Positions 19,789 to 26,575 of a stretch of DNA of 64,000 nt are shown here, piece after piece; the stretch's first letter is position 1; the number at the start of each line of letters is the position of its first letter. Made by a program: the position numbers and the translations under genes. The stretch spans positions 21,309-85,308 of the forward strand of contig FCNS01000020.1 in NCBI GenBank assembly GCA_900045905.1. The letters are read 5' to 3'. The notes beneath the pieces were generated by a model, which saw only the letters and a list, made by a program, of their open reading frames with translations, ran no database searches and had not been told where the DNA came from. Origin of the DNA: Clostridiales bacterium CHKCI001. GTDB lineage: Bacteria; Bacillota; Clostridia; Lachnospirales; Lachnospiraceae.

Positions 19789-20475
19789 TTATTTCTGTCC
19801 ATAATAAGCATTTGCACCATGCTTTCTGTAATAATGCTTATCCATTAATTCCTGTGGAGCAGGTTCCACATTTTTATTTATCATTTCACAGTGCGCTGCC
19901 ATTTTCGCAACTTCCTCTAATACGACTGCGTTATGTACTGCCTCGTGTCCATCTTTGCCCCAAGTAAATGGTCCATGGTTTTTACAAAGTACGGCAGGCA
20001 TTGCTTCATAATCTTTATCTTTAAAATACTCTGTAATTAATACGCCTGTATTAACTTCATAGTTTTCTAATTCTTGTTTTGTCAAATTTCTGACACATGG
20101 AATACCGCCATATAAATAGTCAGCATGTGTAGTTCCATAACATGGAATATCCCGTCCTGCCTGTGCCCAGCTTGTTGCCCAAGGAGAGTGAGTGTGAACA
20201 ACACCGCCAATGGTTTTAAACTTTTTATATAATTCAATATGAGTTGCAGTATCCGAAGATGGACGGTAATTGCCTTCGATAATATTGCCTTCCAAATCTA
20301 CAATCACCATATCTTCAGGACGCAGATTTTCATATTCTACACCGCTTGGTTTGATAGCAAAATATCCAGTTTCACGATCAATTTCACTTACATTTCCCCA
20401 TGTAAATGTAATTAAACCATATTTTGGAAGAAGCATATTCGCTTCATACACCCGCTTTTTTAACTGTTCTAACAT
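19789..20475 (-). CDS. ulaF: L-ribulose-5-phosphate 4-epimerase
   Basis: 228 residues of the class II aldolase/AraD fold. Zinc ligands are visible in VVHTHSPWATSWAQAG and in the CKNHGPFTWG histidine; GNVSEIDRE and KPSGV bind phosphate. It converts L-ribulose 5-phosphate to D-xylulose 5-phosphate, the last dedicated step of anaerobic ascorbate breakdown. In this context UlaF is a better name than AraD, although the enzymes are interchangeable by sequence. Confidence 0.93.
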   Translation of the reverse strand: MLEQLKKRVYEANMLLPKYGLITFTWGNVSEIDRETGYFAIKPSGVEYENLRPEDMVIVDLEGNIIEGNYRPSSDTATHIELYKKFKTIGGVVHTHSPWATSWAQAGRDIPCYGTTHADYLYGGIPCVRNLTKQELENYEVNTGVLITEYFKDKDYEAMPAVLCKNHGPFTWGKDGHEAVHNAVVLEEVAKMAAHCEMINKNVEPAPQELMDKHYYRKHGANAYYGQK

Positions 20476-20511
20476 AATGGATTCCTTTCTTTTTTTGAGC
20501 CTAGACTTGGA

Positions 20512-21567
20512 TTAGGATTCTAGTGTATACATTGCGACTTCATCAATTTCACGATTTGCGGAAATAAGAATATCTTTTCCATCTTTTACATAATGGAATA
20601 CGTTAGCTGGCCCGCAGTCATGGTCAATGATTTCTGATTCATATTGTTGTGTATTTATGTTATAAGTAAATACGATAAGATTGCGTTCTCCCTTTCTATG
20701 TCCGATTACTACACTTGGTTTTCCACATAATTCACCGCCATAAATTGCATGAGTAAATTCAGCAGTTTTTTCATATTCGTATACTTTTTCAAATACACCA
20801 TCTACTTTTTTATAAATAGAAATTTGATCTCCATGGAATGGAGATAATACAGCTAATTCTTTTTCACCATCTTGATCCATATCCACGAGCACTGCATCAC
20901 TTGCAGCACTGGAAATTAATTCTTTGATTTCCCAGCTTCCATCTGGATTTTCTGGAGGAATAAACTGAAATACCCCACAGTCAGCAGAAATGATACAAGT
21001 ATCTATTTCATTTTCACGAATTCGATAATAGCCATGATTTTTTAACATATTGTCTTTTAATACGGTGAGTGGAAGCTGATTATTTTCATTAAATTGACTT
21101 AAATCATCTGGAAGTACCGCAGCGTATACTTTACCTGGCATCGACCAATCTTCTTTGTATTCGTGTCCAGACTTTAATGCACATGCAATCAGATAATGAA
21201 CGCCATTTCTTTCAACAATATCAAAACGATGTACATGAGGAAGTTCTACTAAGGTACGTACTTCCCAATGACCTTTTTCGATTGGAGTGACAATCACAAT
21301 TTTAGCTTTTTTGGAATCATTTGGAGAATAAAATTTATGAGTTGCTAAAAATTGTCCATTCGTTCCAGGAACTTGAACCATACTCATAACTCCGCCTGGT
21401 TCTGACCATACTGTATCCACTTCATTGCCATCTAAGTCAAATAAGAGGCAGCGATCTATCTTTTCTGCTGCAACAAGAAAATAATCGTTAGTATTATAGT
21501 GCAGCGGTGCAATGGAATAGCACTTGGTTAAATTAGAAATAACCTTTTTTTCAACTTTCATATTCAA
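20512..21567 (-). CDS. Uncharacterised beta-propeller (FG-GAP/VCBS-like) protein
   Basis: 351 residues with no signal peptide and no membrane segment, so probably cytoplasmic. Repeating blade-like strands contain LLFDLDGNEVDTVW, VLVDMDQDGEKELAVLS (a calcium-type DxDxDG) and VFHYVKDGKDILISANREI, suggesting a six- or seven-bladed propeller. A TTG at 21567 has an ideal seven-base gap from GGAG; the ATG two codons later has thirteen. It is inside the ascorbate operon between ulaE and ulaF, 14 bases after ulaE. No catalytic role can be assigned; a lactonase, sugar-phosphate binding or isomerase role is conceivable from context. Confidence 0.8.
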   Translation of the reverse strand: MNMKVEKKVISNLTKCYSIAPLHYNTNDYFLVAAEKIDRCLLFDLDGNEVDTVWSEPGGVMSMVQVPGTNGQFLATHKFYSPNDSKKAKIVIVTPIEKGHWEVRTLVELPHVHRFDIVERNGVHYLIACALKSGHEYKEDWSMPGKVYAAVLPDDLSQFNENNQLPLTVLKDNMLKNHGYYRIRENEIDTCIISADCGVFQFIPPENPDGSWEIKELISSAASDAVLVDMDQDGEKELAVLSPFHGDQISIYKKVDGVFEKVYEYEKTAEFTHAIYGGELCGKPSVVIGHRKGERNLIVFTYNINTQQYESEIIDHDCGPANVFHYVKDGKDILISANREIDEVAMYTLES

Positions 21568-21580
21568 TTGTATGCTCCTT

Positions 21581-22435
21581 TCATGCAGCTGGATTTTGAC
21601 GATTTAATATTTGTGAAAACATATTATGGGCAAAAACTAAATCATCTTTCCAATTCGGATTTCCTATGTACCAAAACTCTGTCACAAATTTACGTACACC
21701 TAGTTTCCAAGCAGTATGAATTGCCTGTTCAAAGTTAACATGACCAGTTCCAAATGGAATTTCACGGAATTTTCCAGGTACTGTCTCTTTTAAGTGCATT
21801 GCTACTAGACGTCCTTTTCCAATATAGAGGTCTTCCAATACATCGGTCTTATAAGAAACGGCAGCATTTGTTATGTTTCCGATATCTGGATATACGTTTA
21901 AATAAATAGAATCTACGAGCGTAACATATTTCATAGCTTTTTCTACGGTATTCATAAATTCCGTTTCCATTGTTTCAAAGCCTAGAAGAACCCCTGCCTT
22001 TTCAGCCATATGTGCAGCTTTTTTTAAGTTTTGAAGAAAACGTTTTTTCGTCTCTAATGTAGAATCTTCATAATAAACATCATAACCTGCGAGTTGGATA
22101 ATTCGGATTCCAAGATCTTCAGCAAGCTGAATTGCTTTTTGCATAATTTCCATTCCTCTTGCACAGATTTTTGGATCATTGCTGCCCAGAGGATATTTGC
22201 GATGACCACTTAAACACATTGTTCGAATAGGAACGCCGATCTCGTTCATAGTTTGAACGAGATTCAAACGTTCTTCCATAGGCATATCCAAACGTTTTAG
22301 CTTTTCCTCCGTTTCATCAATACTAATTTCTACAAAATCGAATCCAGCTTCTTTTGCAGCTTGCAGTTTTTCTCTCCAACTCAGAGAAGACGGCATGGAT
22401 TTTTCGTACAGCCCAAGTGTATATGCCTTTCCCAT
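21581..22435 (-). CDS. ulaE: L-ribulose-5-phosphate 3-epimerase UlaE
   Basis: 284 residues, a TIM-barrel of the AP-endonuclease-2/xylose isomerase-like superfamily. The N-terminus GLYEKSMPSSLSWREKL, SGHRKYPLG, GYDVYYE and the metal-ligand segments GFETMETEF, YPDIGN and HLKET match UlaE/SgaU. It converts L-xylulose 5-phosphate to L-ribulose 5-phosphate. It requires the product of a 3-keto-L-gulonate-6-phosphate decarboxylase, for which no gene is seen nearby. Confidence 0.93.
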   Translation of the reverse strand: MGKAYTLGLYEKSMPSSLSWREKLQAAKEAGFDFVEISIDETEEKLKRLDMPMEERLNLVQTMNEIGVPIRTMCLSGHRKYPLGSNDPKICARGMEIMQKAIQLAEDLGIRIIQLAGYDVYYEDSTLETKKRFLQNLKKAAHMAEKAGVLLGFETMETEFMNTVEKAMKYVTLVDSIYLNVYPDIGNITNAAVSYKTDVLEDLYIGKGRLVAMHLKETVPGKFREIPFGTGHVNFEQAIHTAWKLGVRKFVTEFWYIGNPNWKDDLVFAHNMFSQILNRQNPAA

Positions 22436-22472
22436 AGTTTATACCGAGCCTTTCTTTTTTATTTTTTTAATG

Positions 22473-22775
22473 TTAAATCAATCCAATTTCTTTCATTTTC
22501 TGTTCGATTTCAGCAGCAGACATAATATTGCGGAGTCCAATGACTTTCGTACCTTTTTTCTCTGCTTCTTTAAACATGTTTGTAAAGTTCTGAGCACAGA
22601 ATACAATATCAAATTGAGAAGCTGCACTCTTGCCTTCAGAAAGTGCACAGTGGTGAATTCTGCCTGGTTTAATTCCAACTTTTGTCAATACTTTCTGCAA
22701 TGTCATTTTCATCATAAGGCTGGAGCCTGCTCCATTTGCACAACATACTAAAAAATTTAAATTATCTTTCTTCAT
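22473..22775 (-). CDS. ulaB: Ascorbate PTS component IIB
   Basis: 100 residues. The phosphorylated cysteine is in FLVCCANGAGSSLMMKM near residue 11, the classic P-loop of the lactose/ascorbate IIB fold. It passes phosphate from IIA (UlaC) to ascorbate crossing the IIC membrane protein. It is encoded between ulaA and ulaE on the same strand. Confidence 0.94.
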   Translation of the reverse strand: MKKDNLNFLVCCANGAGSSLMMKMTLQKVLTKVGIKPGRIHHCALSEGKSAASQFDIVFCAQNFTNMFKEAEKKGTKVIGLRNIMSAAEIEQKMKEIGLI

Positions 22776-22818
22776 CGTTCATTTTCCTTTCTATATTCCA
22801 ATTTTTTAAAAGTATAAA

Positions 22819-24303
22819 TTATTTTGCTTTCTTTGCTTTCATTTCTTTATAAGCTTCATAATCTTCTGTAATCTTAAAGTAACCTTCTTTATCGAGGTGA
22901 TATTGAATTTGAGGAATCAGAGCCAGTACGATAACGCAGATTACGATACCTGCATAGCTTAAGAACTTCATTACACCTGTCATAACAGGCCATACAACTG
23001 CCCAATCCCACATGCCAATATATCCGCCATAAGCTGCCATTCCGACCCATCCTGCAATGAGTGCTGAACCAAATACTTGGCAGATACCTGAAATAAATGG
23101 AAGAATTAATGCAGCCTTGATTCCACCTTTTTCATTGGCGAAAATAGCGATTGTAGCATTATCAAAAAATACTGGGACGAATCCGCATATAACAAGTACA
23201 GGACTCTTTAATACAATTAAAGCAATGATTGCAAGAATCTGTCCAACAAACCCTGCTAAAAATCCAAGAGGGACTGCGTTTGCAGAACCAAATCCAAAGA
23301 TAACAGCACAGTCTACACCTGGAATAGAACCAGGAAGCAGGCGATCTGCAATACCTTGGAAGGATTGGGTTAATTCAGTTACGAATGTACGAACGCCTAA
23401 TTGTAAAATTGCAAGATATACTGCGAAATAGAAACAAGTTTCAATGATATAGAATACCATGCTGTCTCCTTCTGCTAAGAAGCCTCCTTCTACTAAATAG
23501 TCTCTGCCGAGAATAATTAGAATAGCTCCGAAGAAGATTAACATTAAGATGGAAGTACAGACCATATTTTCATTGAAGATGGACATAAATCCTGGAAGTT
23601 CAATATCATCAATCTTCTTCATTTTTTTTCCATTTTTCTTTTTCCCAAATAGTTTTTCAGCAAGCCAGTAGTTTAATGCAATACCAAACATTTGCTGATG
23701 GGCAAGACAGAAGCCTGCTCCATCGGAAACTTCCTGACAAGGTTTAATTGTAAGATTTGCACCCACTGCCCAATACATACCTAAAATAACTGCCATTACG
23801 ATTAACATAGCGAGATTGTTATTCAGTAAAAATGGACAAGCAAACATAATTAACCAATAAGCGATTGCAGATTGCTGCACTTGGACATGACCAGTCGTGA
23901 ACAATGCACGGATTTTTGTATATTTACTGAAACGTACTAATAAGATGTTAACAATGAATGCGATTAATAACAGCACCATTGCCTGTCCAAACCCTTTTCC
24001 AAATACTTCTTCGACCCCAGCTGTTACAGCGTTTTGTCCAAAGTATGGGTCAATTACCATTGCATCCAAATTAAAACGATCTTTCAATCCAGTTAATACT
24101 GGACGGAAATTTTCAACAAGTCCATTCGAACCAACCGTTAAGATAAAGTATCCAACAATGGCTTTAATACCTCCAGCCAGTACGTCGTACCATGGCTTTT
24201 TTAAAAGTATGTATCCAATGATAACGATTAATCCAATCATGAATGCTGGTTTTTGTAAAATATTTGCTGCGAAATATTCCCATATATTCAATAAGATACT
24301 CAT
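22819..24303 (-). CDS. ulaA: Ascorbate PTS permease component IIC
   Basis: 494 residues with about ten hydrophobic segments throughout. MIGLIVIIGYILLKKPWYDV, FGQNAVTAGVEEVFGKG and the central HVQVQQSA region match UlaA. It transports L-ascorbate with concurrent phosphorylation to L-ascorbate 6-phosphate. AAGGGG precedes the ATG. The split IIA, IIB and IIC polypeptides are encoded consecutively. Confidence 0.95.
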   Translation of the reverse strand: MSILLNIWEYFAANILQKPAFMIGLIVIIGYILLKKPWYDVLAGGIKAIVGYFILTVGSNGLVENFRPVLTGLKDRFNLDAMVIDPYFGQNAVTAGVEEVFGKGFGQAMVLLLIAFIVNILLVRFSKYTKIRALFTTGHVQVQQSAIAYWLIMFACPFLLNNNLAMLIVMAVILGMYWAVGANLTIKPCQEVSDGAGFCLAHQQMFGIALNYWLAEKLFGKKKNGKKMKKIDDIELPGFMSIFNENMVCTSILMLIFFGAILIILGRDYLVEGGFLAEGDSMVFYIIETCFYFAVYLAILQLGVRTFVTELTQSFQGIADRLLPGSIPGVDCAVIFGFGSANAVPLGFLAGFVGQILAIIALIVLKSPVLVICGFVPVFFDNATIAIFANEKGGIKAALILPFISGICQVFGSALIAGWVGMAAYGGYIGMWDWAVVWPVMTGVMKFLSYAGIVICVIVLALIPQIQYHLDKEGYFKITEDYEAYKEMKAKKAK

Positions 24304-24320
24304 TCGTATTCCCCTTTCTG

Positions 24321-24782
24321 TTATTCATTACAAAGAAAACGTTTCTCAAGTTCCAGTAAATCTTCTGGAGAGCATGCTTTTGTAAGCTCTGATAATAATG
24401 ATTCATTCATTAATAAGTCGGATAAACGGGACATATTTTTTAAATGCTGTTCCGAATCACAAGATGCAAGAGTAAAAAATAATTGTGCATCCATTTCTGG
24501 ATTTCCAGGTTCAAAACTGACTGGTTGATTTAATTTCATAAAACCGATTGCGGTTTTATGAACTCCTACTGCACCTTCTTGAGAGTGGGGCATAGCAACA
24601 TTTGGCATAATAACAATATACGGTCCATATTTCTCAACACATCGAATAATATCCTCTTTATAGTTGGATTCTATCGTACCATCTGCTTCTAATGATTCAC
24701 AGCTCATACGGATTGCCTCTTTCCAATCACTGGCACTTTCTGCAAATTTATAGTGATTCATTTCCACAAACTCTTTTAACAT
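24321..24782 (-). CDS. ulaC: Ascorbate PTS component IIA
   Basis: 153 residues from ATG 24782; a longer frame extends into the adjacent repeat and was rejected. It belongs to the mannitol/fructose-type IIA family: the phosphorylated histidine is in NVAMPHSQEGAVG near residue 65, with later LAKA-like LFFTLASCDSEQHLKNMSRL. It receives phosphate from HPr. A 340-base repeat-filled gap separates it from ulaG upstream. Confidence 0.93.
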   Translation of the reverse strand: MLKEFVEMNHYKFAESASDWKEAIRMSCESLEADGTIESNYKEDIIRCVEKYGPYIVIMPNVAMPHSQEGAVGVHKTAIGFMKLNQPVSFEPGNPEMDAQLFFTLASCDSEQHLKNMSRLSDLLMNESLLSELTKACSPEDLLELEKRFLCNE

Positions 24783-24830
24783 AGTTCTTTCTAACCTTTC
24801 TTTTTTACACGTTTTTCTCATCATTCCGCA

Positions 24831-24920
24831 TACTCATACGGGTTAGGTAGTCTAATGTCCAGTTAGCATAAGGGATAAATCCCTTAGTTGTCTGTCCATT
24901 GACGACACTTTTATAGTAAA
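24831..24920 (-). repeat. Partial copy of the cloverleaf repeat (tandem)
   Basis: On the minus strand it begins TTTACTATAAAAGTG and contains a hairpin with a GGGA/TCCC tip, then ends about where helix P3 would start (ACCCGTATGAG). It abuts the full copy at 24925 with only four bases between. It has been truncated on the ulaC side. Its sequence is closest to the copy at 59.8 kb. Confidence 0.75.
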
Positions 24921-24924
24921 CTTC

Positions 24925-25122
24925 CATGCCCGCTTTGCGGGCACCACCATGATATAAAAGTCGATTGCTCCGCACTTTAGTGCTCCCGCAATCACCACCT
25001 GTATTCACAATCCGAGCTGTCGCTCTCCTTGTTCATATAGGTCAGCCCGTCCAATATCCATGAACCATTCCGTGTAAAACACGGTCTGGTTCATGGCTGC
25101 TGTCCGGGACTTTTATAGTAAA
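24925..25122 (-). repeat. Cloverleaf repeat element, full copy 1 (ulaG-ulaC gap)
   Basis: Minus-strand order: TTTACTATAAAAGT, hairpin P2 (10-bp stem, GAC/GAA internal loop, CGTGT stem), P3 (ACCTATAT with ATACAGGT) capped by a hairpin with a GGA/GGA internal loop, P4 (GATTGC/GCAATC, GGGA/GGA loop, GCAC/GTGC) at 24963-24993, closing strand ACTTTTATAT, then a terminal hairpin GCCCGC-AAA-GCGGGC. The closing strands pair as ATAAAAGT/ACTTTTAT. It starts immediately after the ulaG stop codon. Related copies are at 28.67 and 59.82 kb. Confidence 0.85.
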
Positions 25123-26226
25123 TTATAAACAGGAACGGAATGGAATATTCTGTGGTGCTTCGAAACAGTCTTCAAAGCCTCTTCTGTGATGGTATGCTTT
25201 TTTGTCTTTATCTGCTGGATAAGTGTATTTTCCGCCTACTTCCCAGAAGAATGGATGGAATTTATATTCTAAACGATCTTTTTTCATATCATAGAGAACA
25301 CGAATCTCGTTAATATCGGCCATAAAATTGGTCCAAACATCATAATGAATTGGGATTACAACTTTACAACGAAGTGCTTCTGCCATACGGAGGATATCGA
25401 CAGATGTCATCTTGTCCGCCATGCCAACTGGATTTTCTCCATAAGAACCAAATGCTACATCAATATCATAATCTTTTCCGTGTTTTGCGAAATAAATGGA
25501 GTAATGAGAGTCACCACTGTGATAAATATTTCCGCCAGGAGTCTTAATTAAATAGTTGACTGCTTTATCATCCATATCCGTTGGACAAATACCAGCTAAT
25601 TCTTCTCTGTCTGGTCCCTGGGAATCCGTTGTTACAATACAAGTACGGTCAAAGGAATCTAATGCAACAATTTCCAAATCTTTTATTTTAATTACATCCC
25701 CTGGTTTTACAGTAATACATCTGTCGGCTGGTACTCCCCATTTCTCCCATAACTCTACCGATTTTTTTGGTCCAATAAATGGAACAGGAATTTCGTTGCC
25801 ATTTTCATCAACGGTTGTCATACCGCTCTGAATTACATGTGCGGCATATTCTGCACTCATATGATCTTGGTGATAATGAGTTGCCAAAACTGCATCTACT
25901 TGCTTAATTGCAAATGGATCAATTACAAATGGAACTGCTCTTAAGTTTGGCTGCATCGCTCTGGCTCCACACATATTTGCCATTTGATGTCCAACTTTCA
26001 TCTTGCCATCTCCATGTGTTCGTTTTCCATTTCCACACCAGAGATCAATCGTAATATTGCAGTCTTGTGGAGTTTTGATCCATAGCCCCGTACACCCTAA
26101 CCACCACATTGCGATATTTCCTGGAGCCACTTTTTCCGCTTCGATTTCTTCATTTAACCAGGTACCCCATTCTGGGAATGTACTCATAATCCAACTTTCT
26201 CTTGTCATTTCACTGATTTTGCTCAT
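25123..26226 (-). CDS. ulaG: L-ascorbate-6-phosphate lactonase UlaG
   Basis: 367 residues from ATG 26226 (AGGAGG upstream). It has a metallo-beta-lactamase fold: the metal motif THYHQDHMS near residue 125, SGDSHYS later and VIPIHYDVW. UlaG hydrolyses L-ascorbate 6-phosphate to 3-keto-L-gulonate 6-phosphate. The N-terminus [13 protein letters not shown] matches family members. It is the first gene of the operon after the regulatory region and is followed directly by two repeat elements before ulaC. A longer reading frame to 26343 runs through the promoter and was rejected. Confidence 0.95.
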   Translation of the reverse strand: MSKISEMTRESWIMSTFPEWGTWLNEEIEAEKVAPGNIAMWWLGCTGLWIKTPQDCNITIDLWCGNGKRTHGDGKMKVGHQMANMCGARAMQPNLRAVPFVIDPFAIKQVDAVLATHYHQDHMSAEYAAHVIQSGMTTVDENGNEIPVPFIGPKKSVELWEKWGVPADRCITVKPGDVIKIKDLEIVALDSFDRTCIVTTDSQGPDREELAGICPTDMDDKAVNYLIKTPGGNIYHSGDSHYSIYFAKHGKDYDIDVAFGSYGENPVGMADKMTSVDILRMAEALRCKVVIPIHYDVWTNFMADINEIRVLYDMKKDRLEYKFHPFFWEVGGKYTYPADKDKKAYHHRRGFEDCFEAPQNIPFRSCL

Positions 26227-26278
26227 CGCTAAATCCTCCTTAAAACTTTTATATAAACGGTTATTATCGTGTTGTTTT

Positions 26279-26292
26279 TGGAAGCGCTTCGT
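26279..26292. promoter_or_regulatory. Candidate catabolite-responsive (cre) site of ulaG
   Basis: TGGAAGCGCTTCGT with the perfect core palindrome GAAGCGCTTC, close to the CcpA consensus TGWAARCGYTWNCW. It lies just downstream of the likely -10 (TATGAT on the minus strand, 26311-26306), a position where bound CcpA would repress. Confidence 0.6.
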
Positions 26293-26305
26293 TTCATGTA
26301 TCCTC

Positions 26306-26371
26306 ATCATAGCACTAAAAATTGCACAAAGGAAGTCCAACAAATGTAAGTTGTTTTTGCAATCATTGTGC
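26306..26371 (-). promoter_or_regulatory. ulaG promoter region and possible operator
   Basis: A TATGAT -10 is clear at 26311-26306, but no good -35 hexamer sits 17 bases away, as expected for an activated promoter. An inverted repeat GCACAA (26324-26329) / TTGTGC (26366-26371), with an inner AACAA/TTGTT, surrounds the -35 position and may bind the divergent-type PRD regulator encoded upstream. The operator assignment is inference. Confidence 0.45.
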
Positions 26372-26469
26372 TAATAAACAAAAAAAATAAATATATTATT
26401 ATAAAACTAAGCATAACGATGAGGAATTAATATGTGAAGAAGGGAAATAATCCACTTTTGCATAAAAAT

Positions 26470-26496
26470 AGGACTGCATAAATTTTATGCAGTCCT
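26470..26496 (-). terminator. Terminator after the PRD regulator
   Basis: AGGACTGCAT (26470-26479) pairs with ATGCAGTCCT (26487-26496); on the minus strand it is followed by ATTTTTATG. It ends the regulator transcript ahead of the ulaG promoter. Confidence 0.75.
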
Positions 26497-26575
26497 AGCA
26501 GTTTATGGATAAGTTAAATAATCAGAAAAATACTAATGGAATTTTTGAACTTTGTTGAGTGTATGCAGTTATTGT

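Noticed and set aside
24805..25008. 67-codon minus-strand frame overlapping the repeats and the 5' side of ulaC
   Set aside because: It is a translation of the cloverleaf repeat and has no ribosome site; a similar meaningless frame occurs in copy 3 at 59802-59999.
24925..25122. Autonomous insertion sequence
   Set aside because: The repeat is under 200 bases with no transposase; at most it is a non-autonomous element.
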